A DNA stretch of 51,880 nt. Origin: Komagataeibacter intermedius TF2 (GTDB lineage Bacteria; Pseudomonadota; Alphaproteobacteria; Acetobacterales; Acetobacteraceae). Every line of letters starts with the position of its first letter. Positions within the stretch are counted from its first letter, which is position 1. Positions 17,591-26,309 of the stretch are shown here, in pieces. Under the pieces are notes generated by a model. It searched no databases, had not been told where the DNA came from, and saw nothing but the letters and a program-made list of their open reading frames with translations. The translations under genes and the position numbers were made by a program. The stretch lies in assembly GCF_000964425.1 (NCBI RefSeq), contig NZ_BANF01000105.1:1-51880 (forward strand). The letters are read 5' to 3'.

Positions 17591-18243
17591 AACCTGACAT
17601 GAAGCTTTACATCTACGATCACTGCCCTTTCTGCGTGAAGGCACGCATGATCTTCGGGCTCAAAAACCTGCCCGTCACCGAGGTGGTGCTGCTCAACGAT
17701 GACGTGCAGACACCAATGCGGATGATCGGGCAGAAAATGGTGCCCATACTGGAACATGACGGTCACTTCATGGGCGAAAGCATGGACATCATCGCCCATG
17801 TCGACGCCATGGATGGCCACCCCGTGCTGACCGGTCCAACACGACCGGAAATAGGCCAGTGGATGCGCGACGGGCAGCAGGCCTGTATCCGCCTGATCCT
17901 GCCGCGTTTCGCCGCCGCCCCGCTGGCGGAATTCGCGACAACGGGCGCGCGCCTCTATTTTATCGAGAACAAGGAAGCGATGATCGGCCCGTTCGGCACA
18001 TGCCTGGCCGAAAGTGACACATTACGGGCCAGCACGAACACAGCCCTTGGCCAGCTTGCCGATCTGATCCAGTCCCCCGATGCGGTCAATGGCGCGCTGT
18101 CCACCGATGACATCCATCTGTTTGCCCACCTGCGCAGCCTGACGCTGGTGGCGGGACTCGACTGGCCCGCGCCGGTCCGGACGTATTGCCAGCATATGTC
18201 ACAGGCCACCGGCATACCATTGCTGGACCACATGGCGGGCTGA
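17587..18243 (+). CDS. grxB: Glutaredoxin 2-type protein
   Basis: 218 residues. The N-terminal thioredoxin fold starts 'MKLYIYDHCPFCVKARM', with the redox motif CPFC, followed by the cis-Pro region 'QKMVPILEHDG' and 'MGESMDIIAHVD'; the rest is the helical GST-like domain of the GrxB family. The protein reduces disulfides using glutathione in the cytoplasm. The start is set at ATG 17587, which overlaps the previous stop (ATGA); a start four codons later is also possible. Length matches E. coli Grx2 (215). Identification firm. Confidence 0.9.
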   Translation: MKPDMKLYIYDHCPFCVKARMIFGLKNLPVTEVVLLNDDVQTPMRMIGQKMVPILEHDGHFMGESMDIIAHVDAMDGHPVLTGPTRPEIGQWMRDGQQACIRLILPRFAAAPLAEFATTGARLYFIENKEAMIGPFGTCLAESDTLRASTNTALGQLADLIQSPDAVNGALSTDDIHLFAHLRSLTLVAGLDWPAPVRTYCQHMSQATGIPLLDHMAG

Positions 18244-18263
18244 CCGGTCATGCATGAACATGT

Positions 18264-18314
18264 GGGGGAAAGGAAATGCATGGCAACTGTCATGGCACCA
18301 TGACCGTTTCCCCC
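18264..18314 (+). terminator. Stem-loop after grxB
   Basis: gggggaaa (18264-18271) pairs with tttccccc (18307-18314) around a loop that contains a second small hairpin (catgg/ccatg). It sits between grxB and the next gene; termination is plausible but the T run is only part of the stem. Confidence 0.35.
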
Positions 18315-18347
18315 GCATGACACCTTGGGCAGGCAGGGAGACACTCC

Positions 18348-18551
18348 ATGTCAGAATCACATGAACCCGGACAGCCATATGAACGCCGCCGTTCCACGCC
18401 GTTCGAGGTCTGGATCCGACGATCGCTGCATAACCGGTTCGACATGGTCTGCAATGAAAAATTCCCTATGGAAATCCTTGATCAGTTTGACCCTCACGGC
18501 CCCGGCGTATCCCTGACTCCTCCCCATGGGGAGCATGATATGGACGCCTGA
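18348..18551 (+). CDS. Small protein resembling NepR anti-sigma factors
   Basis: 67 residues; GGGAG lies seven bases before ATG 18348. The middle, 'WIRRSLHNRFDMVCNEKF' followed by 'PMEILDQFD', resembles the NepR core (two short helices with a central '..NE..P..'). NepR binds and silences the extracytoplasmic-type sigma factor EcfG in the alphaproteobacterial general stress response until phosphorylated PhyR sequesters it. No ecfG or phyR gene is adjacent, so this would be an orphan copy. The assignment is by eye on a very short protein and is tentative. A good terminator follows directly. Confidence 0.45.
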   Translation: MSESHEPGQPYERRRSTPFEVWIRRSLHNRFDMVCNEKFPMEILDQFDPHGPGVSLTPPHGEHDMDA

Positions 18552-18559
18552 TGCACGGG

Positions 18560-18594
18560 CGCCTGAACGGACCGGTCAGGTGTGGATTTTTTTT
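18560..18594 (+). terminator. Rho-independent terminator after the NepR-like gene
   Basis: CGCCTGA pairs with TCAGGTG (one G-T wobble) around a nine-base loop, followed after four bases by a run of eight T. It lies nine bases after the stop codon of the NepR-like gene. Confidence 0.75.
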
Positions 18595-18829
18595 GCCAGA
18601 CTCGCCTCGAGTCCGGTAGGCACCAGCACAAAGTTACCGAAAAAGAAAGCGGTTGAATCGTTCTTATGGCGGAAAATAGCCATTTATTGTCTCTTTCCCG
18701 CAACACGAACCCAGAGTCGCAAGCCTGAAGTGACCCCGAATGCCTGTGGATAAGTCTGTTGGCTTTTTGGGACTCCAGCCTGCGAAATGCAGAGTCTTCT
18801 CTTTTTCGTGATTTGTTCGCAATCCGTCC

Positions 18830-19468
18830 TTATGCAGGCAGGCGCAGGATAATCGCATCCTGTCCGGTGGCCTGCCATTCCCGCATCGGGACAGGGGGAC
18901 ATTGCTCCCCTGTCATGGCGGAATGATCGATATGCCACGGATTCCCCTCCAGACGCACCGCCACCCAGCCATCGGGTTTTTCCTGCCCCGGCACAAGGCC
19001 GACAAGGGTCATGTCGGTCATGGGATCGTAACAGGCAAACTGTCGGGCACAGCCCTGAAACACCAGCTGCACGCAGGCATGGACGTCATGCATGCGGGTC
19101 AGGTGCACCAGCAGCAGGCCATCCGTTTTTTTTTCCGCTGCGCTGAATATCAGGCTACCGCCGCCCCGTCGCACTTCAACCGGCAGGATGGTGGCGTCAT
19201 CCGAATGGGATGGGGTGATGGCAATCGTCCCGCCATCAATACCAAAAATTCCCTGGTTCCAGTCATACAGTTCATGAAGGCACAGGCTGATCCACGCACC
19301 GGAGCAGGCCAGGATCGACTGCAGGGAAATCGCGGATATATGCCTGCTGCCACTGTGGGAGCGGACAATGGCGCGACGGATCATATCCATATCGAAGTGC
19401 CCGCCACTACAGGCAAGGCGTCCCCCACTGTATGAAATGGCTATTGCAGAACCGGACCGCCTGCCCAT
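18830..19468 (-). CDS. Hypothetical protein, no recognised family
   Basis: 212 residues; AGGGGA lies about nine bases before ATG 19468. The protein has five or six cysteines, many short beta-like stretches ('GTIAITPSHSDDATILPVEV', 'GLLLVHLTRMHDVHACVQLV') and no signal peptide or membrane segment. I recognise no domain. It is isolated: about 280 bases without a gene on one side and an AT-rich 267-base gap on the other. GC and codon use look slightly lower than in neighbours. It could be an accessory gene. The frame's length and ribosome site support it being real. Confidence 0.55.
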   Translation of the reverse strand: MGRRSGSAIAISYSGGRLACSGGHFDMDMIRRAIVRSHSGSRHISAISLQSILACSGAWISLCLHELYDWNQGIFGIDGGTIAITPSHSDDATILPVEVRRGGGSLIFSAAEKKTDGLLLVHLTRMHDVHACVQLVFQGCARQFACYDPMTDMTLVGLVPGQEKPDGWVAVRLEGNPWHIDHSAMTGEQCPPVPMREWQATGQDAIILRLPA

Positions 19469-19735
19469 GTAGTATTGTCCCCTGTTAGATATACATGCTC
19501 CATCTGGGGAGCATGATTAAAAAAAGCACCTGAAATTACGTTTTATTACAGAAACAAGGTATTTAATTCTGCATTTTAATGGCAGGAAAAAATCTCCATA
19601 ATGCCTCTGAATCCCTTTATTTTTATTTTAAATCACGTTTTCTATGCCTGAATTTACTTCATATTCTTGGCAAACTTCTTAACATTCAGCGTAAAATCTG
19701 TCCACTTTCTGAAAATTCGTTTTATTTTCAAAGTT
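19469..19735. other. AT-rich intergenic region
   Basis: Markedly AT-rich compared with the rest of the window, with long A and T runs and a small hairpin (ctcc/ggag) near 19499-19510. It holds the promoter of the 18830-19468 gene and the 3' end region of phrB. I see no gene in it. Confidence 0.5.
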
Positions 19736-21172
19736 TTATAATGATTTCCATGCCGCAAGGGCACGCGCACGTCCACCTGCCAGATCCACAATGGGCGAAG
19801 GATATCCGGCAGGGACAACAGATCCGGCCTTCCATGGCGCGTGGATGTATTTATCAGGCAGGCGGGCGATTTCAGGCACCCATGTCCGGACATATTCCCC
19901 TGCAGGATCGAATTTCTCCCCCTGCGATACCGGGTTGAATATGCGGAAATAGGGGGCGGCATCCAGCCCGCACCCGGCCACCCATTGCCAGTTGAAGGGA
20001 TTGCTGGCGGCATCCGCATCCACCAGCGTATCGGCAAACCACGCAGCACCCGCGCGCCAGTCAATCAGCAGGTGCTTGGTCAGGAATGACGCAACAATCA
20101 TCCGCACGCGATTATGCATCCAGCCCGTATGCCATAGCTCACGCATGCCCGCGTCAATGATGGGATAGCCGGTTTTCCCTGCCTGCCACGCCCGCAATGC
20201 CACCGGATCATGCCGCCATGGCATGGCGTCGAATTCGCGACGCAGGTTGGCCGTGCCCAGATCGGGGAAGTCAAACAGGGTGGACTGCGCGAAATCCCGC
20301 CATCCCACTTCACTCAGGAAACAGGCGGTATCCTGATCCCCTTTCCCCGTCGCCTCCACCGCGTGCCAGACCTGCCGGGGGGATACGTGACCAAAGCGCA
20401 GATAGGGCGACAGTCCGGATGTGGCAGGCTGCGCGGGCAGTTCACGCCGCGTGGCGTAACCATCAACCTGTTCCGCCACAAAGGACTCCAGCCGGACATG
20501 GGCCGCCGCCTCCCCCGGTTGCCATTGCCCGCGCAATCCCCCTGCCCAGTCAGGCCGCACAGGCAGGAGGGCAAGGTCCGCAACCGCTACAAGCCGGTCC
20601 GCAACCGCGGCCGGAACTGGCGCGAAGGTGGGCCGGACGGGCGCAGGCAGCGGAGGCAGGGGCGCCCCCATGGCCTGCACCGCACGCCACCAGGGCGTGA
20701 AAACGCGAAAAGGCGTGCCCTGTTTCGTGCGGACCTGCCACGGTTCATGCAGCATGTTGCCGGAATGGCTGCATGCGTCGATTCCACGCGCTTTCAAGGC
20801 CGCCTTTATGTCCGCGTCCGCCTGCCGGGCATGGGGGCCATAACGCCGGTTCCACACCACGGCCCCCGCCCCGGTCTGGCCCACCAGCCAGAACAGGTTT
20901 TCCCACGGGGCCCCGGCCATGATCCACAACCGGCCGCCACATGCACGCAGGTCATGGTCCAGCGCCGTCAGCGCCCCGTGCAGCCACCATTTTTCTGCCC
21001 CGCCCAGTGGAAAGGCCGGATCATGGACATACAGGCACACGACCGGCCCACGGGCCGCAGCATCACACAGGGCGGGATTGTCCTTAAGGCGCAGGTCATC
21101 ACGAAACCACATGATGGTCGGGGCGCGGTCAGGCCGGGTCACGGTTTCCCGGTGGGCTGGGGACATCATCAT
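19736..21172 (-). CDS. phrB: Deoxyribodipyrimidine photo-lyase
   Basis: About 478 residues from the first of three consecutive ATG codons (21172), with AGGA six bases upstream. The N-terminal alpha/beta domain reads 'MWFRDDLRLKDNPAL'; the C-terminal FAD domain has 'TSGLSPYLRFGHVSPRQVW', 'FLSEVGWRDFAQ', 'KTGYPIIDAGMRELWHTGWM' and 'HNRVRMIVASFLTKHLLIDW', ending with 'DADAASNPFNWQWVAGCG'. These are class I CPD photolyase motifs, for light-driven repair of UV cyclobutane dimers. The small Cys-rich exported protein gene lies 45 bases upstream on the same strand and may be co-transcribed. Identification secure. Confidence 0.95.
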   Translation of the reverse strand: MMMSPAHRETVTRPDRAPTIMWFRDDLRLKDNPALCDAAARGPVVCLYVHDPAFPLGGAEKWWLHGALTALDHDLRACGGRLWIMAGAPWENLFWLVGQTGAGAVVWNRRYGPHARQADADIKAALKARGIDACSHSGNMLHEPWQVRTKQGTPFRVFTPWWRAVQAMGAPLPPLPAPVRPTFAPVPAAVADRLVAVADLALLPVRPDWAGGLRGQWQPGEAAAHVRLESFVAEQVDGYATRRELPAQPATSGLSPYLRFGHVSPRQVWHAVEATGKGDQDTACFLSEVGWRDFAQSTLFDFPDLGTANLRREFDAMPWRHDPVALRAWQAGKTGYPIIDAGMRELWHTGWMHNRVRMIVASFLTKHLLIDWRAGAAWFADTLVDADAASNPFNWQWVAGCGLDAAPYFRIFNPVSQGEKFDPAGEYVRTWVPEIARLPDKYIHAPWKAGSVVPAGYPSPIVDLAGGRARALAAWKSL

Positions 21173-21217
21173 TACGGTCCTGTGTGGACACAATCCCCCG
21201 ACCCGTCAAATGCGTGG

Positions 21218-21538
21218 TCAGTGCGTGGGCGCGACGTCCCGGGCCACGGCGGCATCTTCCTGCCTGTGTTCAGCGTCCTGTGCCTCGTCATCCTCGAACA
21301 TGGCGCGACATTTGGGGGAAAGCTGGTCAAGCTTGCTTTCCAGGCATTCCGTCATCAGTTTTTCGTTCGGAATGTCAAGAAAGCACAGCCGGAAGACATC
21401 GCCCTTGCAGGCGCTGGCCTGGTCTTCGCGTCCTGCTGCATGCGCGCTGGCACTGACCAGTACGACGGCCATGGTAAGATGGAATGTCCAGATCAGGCCG
21501 TGCGCCCCATAACGCCACACGGCGGGAATGCATTGCAT
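21218..21538 (-). CDS. Exported Cys-rich protein with GLG1-like repeat
   Basis: 106 residues. A hydrophobic segment ('WTFHLTMAVVLVSASAHA') is a likely signal peptide, cleaved near 'AHAAG'. The mature part holds four cysteines in a pattern 'ACKGDVFRLC' then 'MTECLESKLDQLSPKCRAMF', which is the layout of the cysteine-rich GLG1-type repeat found in small periplasmic proteins of Proteobacteria. The C-terminal tail is acidic and low in complexity. Function unknown. It starts 45 bases upstream of phrB on the same strand. Confidence 0.7.
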   Translation of the reverse strand: MQCIPAVWRYGAHGLIWTFHLTMAVVLVSASAHAAGREDQASACKGDVFRLCFLDIPNEKLMTECLESKLDQLSPKCRAMFEDDEAQDAEHRQEDAAVARDVAPTH

Positions 21539-21781
21539 CTGGCTGTCTCCCTTCAGATAATGACATGGCAGTTTTTGTTATATCATCCAGCGCATTGCAG
21601 TTTGCCGCCTGAGTCAAGACACATCCATGCAGTGCTGCCATCATGGCACGATGCAGATGCAGTCTGCGGAAAGTTCCCATAGGAATTCACGTCTTTCTTC
21701 ATAAATCCGTGATGGGACGTGCGTGCCCGTGCCTACGTTGGCTTCATATCCCTGACCACTGATTATGGAAGGAGCCACCCC

Positions 21782-22138
21782 ATGGCCAAAGCCGCAACAG
21801 ACCAGATCGGACAGACGGCGGACAAGGTTGCAGACGTGCTGACAGGCGCGCGCACCGATACATCGGGCCTGATGAGCGCGGTCATCGCCTATATGGGTGA
21901 TGCCGGCAGCCCCGGACGGCGTGACCTGCATGACCGCGCCCGCAGGGCAGGACTGGAGACGCAGGTCACGCAATGGGAAAACCACCCGACCAATACCCCG
22001 GTTGATGAAAATGTGGTGACCCGGCTGATCCCCGCCCCGGTCATCGACCGCTTCTCTGCCGAAACGGGTCTGTCCCGTAACGCCACCATCAAGGGCCTGT
22101 CCGACCTCCTGCCGCACCTGTCGCGGCTGGATGGCTGA
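21782..22138 (+). CDS. YidB family (DUF937-type) protein
   Basis: 118 residues from ATG 21782, preceded by GGAAGGAG seven bases upstream; an earlier in-frame start at 21719 lacks this. The C-terminal part follows YidB closely in pattern: 'RDLHDRARRAGLETQVTQWE', a short 'PTNTPVDENVV' loop, then 'ETGLSRNATIKGLSDLLPHL'. YidB proteins are small, soluble and of unknown role. It is a single gene; the next gene starts 104 bases on after an imperfect GC-rich hairpin. Confidence 0.75.
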   Translation: MAKAATDQIGQTADKVADVLTGARTDTSGLMSAVIAYMGDAGSPGRRDLHDRARRAGLETQVTQWENHPTNTPVDENVVTRLIPAPVIDRFSAETGLSRNATIKGLSDLLPHLSRLDG

Positions 22139-22242
22139 TATACGCCCATGGCCTGCAGGCGGGCATGTTTTCCTGTTTGCATGCCTGCCCGTGGGCCTAT
22201 GATCATCCCATCTGATATCAGCACAGCAGGCAGGACGGGTTT

Positions 22243-23004
22243 ATGAACAGCGTCAATTCTACCCCCGCGCACCCGCATGGCGTCGTGATCGTGACAGGGG
22301 GCAGCCGGGGCATCGGCCATGCCATAAGCAGCCTGCTGGCACATGAAGGCCATGCCGTCGCCATCAATTATGCCGCCAACGCCGCCCCGGCGGAAGAACT
22401 GGCCCGTACGATTACGGCGCAAGGTGGCCGGGCGCTGGCGATCCGGGCCGACATATCGAAGCCTGAAGACATCCGCGCCCTGTTTGAACAGGCATCCGGA
22501 CTCGGGCCGCTGACGGGGCTGGTCAACAATGCGGGCATTACCGGCACGAAAGTGCGGGTTGATGAACAGACTGCCGAAACGCTGGATACCCTGTTCAACA
22601 TCAATATCCGCGCCACCATGCTGGCATCAGGCGAGGCCGTGCGGCGCATGTCCACCCGCCATGGCGGGAAGGGCGGCGTGATCGTGAACCTGTCCTCCGT
22701 CGCGGCGCGTCTGGGTGGGCTGCCGGGGCTGGTTCCCTATGCCGCAAGCAAGGCGGCGGTCGAGACCTTTACCCGTGGCCTGGCCAATGAAGTCGCGCGT
22801 GAGGGCATACGCGTCAACGCTGTCGCCCCCGGTCTGACCGCAACCGACATGGTGCCGCCCGAAACCGCAAAACTGGCGGAAACCGTCGTACCCATGGGGC
22901 GGGTGGGACATGTGGACGAAATCGCGCAGGCGGTGGCCTTTCTCCTTTCCCCCGCATCATCGTATATGACAGGCAGCGTGATGACGGTGTCCGGCGGCCG
23001 CTAG
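22243..23004 (+). CDS. Short-chain dehydrogenase/reductase (SDR)
   Basis: 253 residues, classical SDR length. NAD(P)-binding motif 'VTGGSRGIGHAI' (18-29), 'NNAG' and the active site 'NLSSVAARLGGLPGLVPYAA' followed by SK, giving the Ser, Tyr-x-x-x-Lys set; C-terminus 'GSVMTVSGGR' is typical. AGGA lies seven bases before ATG. It is probably an NADP-dependent sugar or 3-oxoacyl-type reductase; the substrate cannot be set. The ABM and SMP-30 genes follow on the same strand with gaps of 34 and 61 bases, so the three are probably one operon. Confidence 0.9.
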   Translation: MNSVNSTPAHPHGVVIVTGGSRGIGHAISSLLAHEGHAVAINYAANAAPAEELARTITAQGGRALAIRADISKPEDIRALFEQASGLGPLTGLVNNAGITGTKVRVDEQTAETLDTLFNINIRATMLASGEAVRRMSTRHGGKGGVIVNLSSVAARLGGLPGLVPYAASKAAVETFTRGLANEVAREGIRVNAVAPGLTATDMVPPETAKLAETVVPMGRVGHVDEIAQAVAFLLSPASSYMTGSVMTVSGGR

Positions 23005-23038
23005 GGGACACCGGGCTACAGAACAGGAGAAGCACACC

Positions 23039-23353
23039 ATGTACATTGCCATGAACCGTTTCCGTATCCCGCCAGAAAACGAACAGGAATTCCGTGAACG
23101 CTGGCTGGGCCGCGAAGTCCACCTGCGCACCGTGCCCGGCTTTGTCAGTTTCCAGTTCCTGAAAGGCCCCACGCACGAGGATTATATCCTCTATGCCTCG
23201 CACACCGTATGGGAATCGTATGAAGCCTTTGTCGGCTGGACGCAGTCGGAACAGTTCCGCGCCGCCCACGCCCATGCGGGCAACCGCAAGCCGCTTATGG
23301 CCGGTCCCCCGGTGTTCGAAGGGTTTGAAGTGCTGCAGAATATCGAAAACTGA
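23039..23353 (+). CDS. Antibiotic biosynthesis monooxygenase (ABM) domain protein
   Basis: 104 residues forming one ferredoxin-like ABM domain: 'MYIAMNRFRIPPENEQEFRE', then 'VPGFVSFQFLKGPTHEDYI' and 'YASHTVWESYEAFVGWTQSE'. AGGAGA lies about nine bases before ATG. Proteins of this size include quinol monooxygenases and haem-degrading HmoA/IsdG types; the pattern with 'W..YEAF..W..S..F' and a nearby 'HAHAG' is closest to the HmoA-like set, but no haem ligand can be proved by eye. Second gene of the SDR-ABM-SMP-30 cluster. Confidence 0.85.
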   Translation: MYIAMNRFRIPPENEQEFRERWLGREVHLRTVPGFVSFQFLKGPTHEDYILYASHTVWESYEAFVGWTQSEQFRAAHAHAGNRKPLMAGPPVFEGFEVLQNIEN

Positions 23354-23414
23354 ACTGACTGCCCTGCCCCCGGCCTGAACGGGGGATTGGTCCCACAACA
23401 GAAAGGCGCGTTCC

Positions 23415-24626
23415 ATGCCATCAGTCACCCGTCCGTTCCCACCCACCCGGCGCGCCCTGCTGGCCGGGGGGCTGGTTACGGGCGGGTTATGGGCAGGTGG
23501 CCTGTCCACCCGCGCAGTGGCCGTGGACAACCTGCCGCAACCGGCCAGCGTGATCTCCACCCCGCCCCGGCAATGGGGGGCAGATGCGCCGGTCACGCCG
23601 CTGCCGGACCCGGACATACTGGTACTTGAGCCCGGCTTCGGTAATCTGGTCTACGCCAATGCCGGCCTGAAGCTGGCATGGCGTGGCGGCGGGTGGCTGG
23701 AAGGTCCGGCATGGAACAGCGAAGGGCGCTTCCTGCTGCTGAGCGACACGATCCGTGCCCAGCAGTACCGTTATCTGTGGGAAAATGGCGCGGTTTCGGT
23801 CTTCCGCGACTATTCCTACAACAGCAACGGCAATGCCTTTGATAATGAAGGCCGTCTGGTCAGTTGCGAACACGGCATGCGCCGCGTGGTCCGGTGGGAA
23901 CACGACGGGTCATGCCGCGTACTGGCCGACAGTTACGGCGGCGCGCCACTGAACTCCCCCAATGACGTGGCGGTCCACCCCGATGGCAGCGTCTGGTTTA
24001 CCGATCCCGGTTATGGCGACACGATCGTGGAAGGTCACCCCGATGCCCCCGGTGCACCCGCCAACCGTGGCGGGATCGAACGCTGGACGCTGGATGGGGA
24101 AGTCGTGACCCAGTTTGGCGGGCACAGGCGGCAGGAAGACCATGTGTTCCGCGTTGACCCCGCCACCGGCGATGTCCGCGCCGTCCTGACACAGCAGCAG
24201 CTGCCGGACCCGAACGGCATCGCGTTCTCCCCAGATGGAAAGATCGTCTATGTCATTTCCGATGGTCCCGGACCGGGACAGGACGGGCATGGCGGTGACC
24301 AGCATATCCATGCGGGCGACGTGGTGGGCAGCGACGTGCGCAACCTGCGCCCCTTCGCCGACATGATGCTGGGTGGCCACCAGATGATCCCCGATGGCAT
24401 GCGCACCGACATCTTTGGCAACCTGTGGTGTGGGGCCAACGGGCCGCTGGGGCTGTGTGGCGTTGTGGTGTACAACCCCCACGGCCACATGATCGGGCGG
24501 CTGCGGCTGCCACGCGGGGTATCGAACCTGACATTTGGCGGCCCCAAGCGCGATGTGCTGTTCATGTGCGCGGGCGATGCGCTGTTTACCCTGCAGGTGA
24601 ATACGCAGGGGGCCGCGCCTTCTTAA
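23415..24626 (+). CDS. Tat-exported SMP-30/gluconolactonase family protein
   Basis: 403 residues. The N-terminus 'TRRALLAGGLVTGGL' is a twin-arginine signal, cleaved near 'RAVAVD'. The mature protein is a six-bladed SMP-30 propeller: 'LEGPAWNSEGRFLLLSDT', 'YSYNSNGNAFDNEGRLVSCE', 'NSPNDVAVHPDGSVWFTDPG', 'LPDPNGIAFSPDGKIVYVIS' and 'IPDGMRTDIFGNLWCGANGP', with the usual acidic and Asn metal ligands. Family members hydrolyse sugar lactones such as glucono-delta-lactone; periplasmic location suits acetic acid bacteria, which oxidise glucose outside the cytoplasm. Substrate is inferred. Last gene of a three-gene cluster; repeat copy F follows. Confidence 0.88.
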   Translation: MPSVTRPFPPTRRALLAGGLVTGGLWAGGLSTRAVAVDNLPQPASVISTPPRQWGADAPVTPLPDPDILVLEPGFGNLVYANAGLKLAWRGGGWLEGPAWNSEGRFLLLSDTIRAQQYRYLWENGAVSVFRDYSYNSNGNAFDNEGRLVSCEHGMRRVVRWEHDGSCRVLADSYGGAPLNSPNDVAVHPDGSVWFTDPGYGDTIVEGHPDAPGAPANRGGIERWTLDGEVVTQFGGHRRQEDHVFRVDPATGDVRAVLTQQQLPDPNGIAFSPDGKIVYVISDGPGPGQDGHGGDQHIHAGDVVGSDVRNLRPFADMMLGGHQMIPDGMRTDIFGNLWCGANGPLGLCGVVVYNPHGHMIGRLRLPRGVSNLTFGGPKRDVLFMCAGDALFTLQVNTQGAAPS

Positions 24627-24639
24627 GGTTTTGCCTGGA

Positions 24640-24727
24640 AAATGAAAGTTTGCGGGTGCTGCCTTTTTTTAAAAAGGCAGCATTTAACGAAGCTTTTTGA
24701 AAACAGCTTCACCAAAAAATTTTATCC
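24640..24727. repeat. Dispersed intergenic hairpin element, copy F (full, reverse orientation)
   Basis: Reverse-complement orientation to copy B: 'aatgaaagtttgcgggtgc', stem 2 (gctgcctttttttaaaaaggcagc), stem 1 (gaagctttttgaaaacagcttc), then 'caccaaaaaattttat'. The left stem differs in sequence from copy B but is fully paired, which points to compensatory change. It separates the convergent SMP-30 and fumC genes. Confidence 0.78.
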
Positions 24728-24738
24728 GTTTTCAGGCA

Positions 24739-26184
24739 TCAGGCTCCACCCACACCCTTGCCCACCATGTCCAGCGGACGGACAAGACGGTCAAACGTCG
24801 CGTCATCCACGAAACCCGAGGCAAGAGCGGCCTCCCGCAGGCTGATGTCGTGTTCCATGGCCTGATGGGCGATGGCGGACGCCCGGTCATACCCGATTTC
24901 GGGGCTGAGCGCCGTGACCAGCATGACCGAGCCCGCCACATAAGAATCAATGCGCTTGCGGTTCAGCTTCGTGCCCTCGACCGAAAAGACCCGGAAATTA
25001 TGGCAGCCATCGGCAAGAATGCGGATGGCATGCAACACATTGGCAACAATGACCGGGCGCATCACGTTCAGGTCAAGCTGCCCCTGGCTGCCCGCGAACG
25101 CCACGGTGGCGTCATTGCCCAGCACCTGCGTGCAGATCATGACCATGGCCTCGCACTGGGTCGGATTGACCTTGCCCGGCATGATGGAAGACCCCGGTTC
25201 ATTTTCCGGCAGGTGCAGTTCGCCCAGGCCACAGCGTGGCCCGGACCCGAGCAGGCGCATGTCATTGGCGATCTTGAGCAGCGTGACCGCCACCCCGCGC
25301 AGGCCGGCAGATGCCCGCACCATGGCGTCCAGACCACCAAGGGCCGCGAATTTATTGGGCGCGGTGACAAACGGCCTGTCGGTCAGCGCGGCAATGCGCT
25401 TTGCAATGGCGCGGCTGAAACCCGGCGGGGCATTCAGCCCGGTGCCCACCGCCGTACCTCCCGCCGCAAGCTGCAGCAGGCCGGGACGCGCGGCCTCGAC
25501 CGCTTCCAGCGCATCTTCAAGCTGCTGCGCCCAGCCGGACCATTCCTGCCCCACCGTCAGCGGCACGGCATCCTGCAGATGGGTACGGCCAATCTTGACC
25601 ACCTGCATCCACTCCTCGGCCTTCGTGCGCAGGCTTTCGATCAGTTCGCGCACGCGCGGCAGCAGGCGGCTGTCGATTTCCAGCAGGGTTGCGACATGCA
25701 TGGCGGTGGGGAAGGAATCGTTGCTCGACTGCCCCATATTGACATCATCATTGGGGTGCACCGGGGCCTTGGACCCGACGGTCCCGCCCAGAAGCTGGAT
25801 GGCGCGGTTGGCGATGACCTCGTTCACGTTCATGTTCGTCTGGGTGCCCGATCCGGTCTGCCAGACAAAAAGCGGAAATTCGGAATCCAGCCTGCCCGCG
25901 ATCACCTCATCCGCAACGCGGCTTATGACATCGGCCTTCCATTGCGGCATGCGCCCGTCGGCCGCATTGACCTGCGCCGCCGCTTTCTTGACGATACCGT
26001 AGGCGTGGCAGACCTCGATGGGCATATGGTCCCGCCCGATCGAAAAATGCACAAGGCTGCGCTGTGTCTGCGCGCCCCAGTAATGGTTGGCGGGGACATC
26101 GATTTCCCCCATCGAATCCTTTTCGCGCCGTGTGCCGGTGGCATCAAGGCCGATGGGGCAGTCTCTGATCGTGGGTTCGGTCAT
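24739..26184 (-). CDS. fumC: Class II fumarate hydratase
   Basis: 481 residues from ATG 26184, preceded by AAGGAA eight bases upstream. Iron-independent fumarase of the TCA cycle (fumarate to L-malate), a cytoplasmic homotetramer. Motifs: 'DSMGEIDVPANHYWGAQTQR', 'SGTQTNMNVNEVIANRA', 'NMGQSSNDSFPTAMH', 'KIGRTHLQDAVPLTVGQE' and the superfamily signature 'GSSIMPGKVNPTQCE'. Length and motifs fit FumC rather than aspartase or argininosuccinate lyase. It is downstream of and on the same strand as the LysE gene, but 125 bases separate them, so it probably has its own promoter. Confidence 0.96.
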   Translation of the reverse strand: MTEPTIRDCPIGLDATGTRREKDSMGEIDVPANHYWGAQTQRSLVHFSIGRDHMPIEVCHAYGIVKKAAAQVNAADGRMPQWKADVISRVADEVIAGRLDSEFPLFVWQTGSGTQTNMNVNEVIANRAIQLLGGTVGSKAPVHPNDDVNMGQSSNDSFPTAMHVATLLEIDSRLLPRVRELIESLRTKAEEWMQVVKIGRTHLQDAVPLTVGQEWSGWAQQLEDALEAVEAARPGLLQLAAGGTAVGTGLNAPPGFSRAIAKRIAALTDRPFVTAPNKFAALGGLDAMVRASAGLRGVAVTLLKIANDMRLLGSGPRCGLGELHLPENEPGSSIMPGKVNPTQCEAMVMICTQVLGNDATVAFAGSQGQLDLNVMRPVIVANVLHAIRILADGCHNFRVFSVEGTKLNRKRIDSYVAGSVMLVTALSPEIGYDRASAIAHQAMEHDISLREAALASGFVDDATFDRLVRPLDMVGKGVGGA

Positions 26185-26309
26185 GCTGGCGTTCCTTCCC
26201 TTTATGGTTGAAGGGAATATGGGCACACTGCCAGCCGTTCGCGCCCCCGTCCGGTATCACAAGCGGGTGCGCGGGATGGTGGGAGCCCACCAGCTGGCCA
26301 CTGCCCTGC

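Noticed and set aside
18527-19517. 13-base exact direct repeat (tggggagcatgat) around the orphan gene
   Set aside because: A match of this length at this distance is expected about once by chance in a window this size, and both copies are arms of separate small hairpins.
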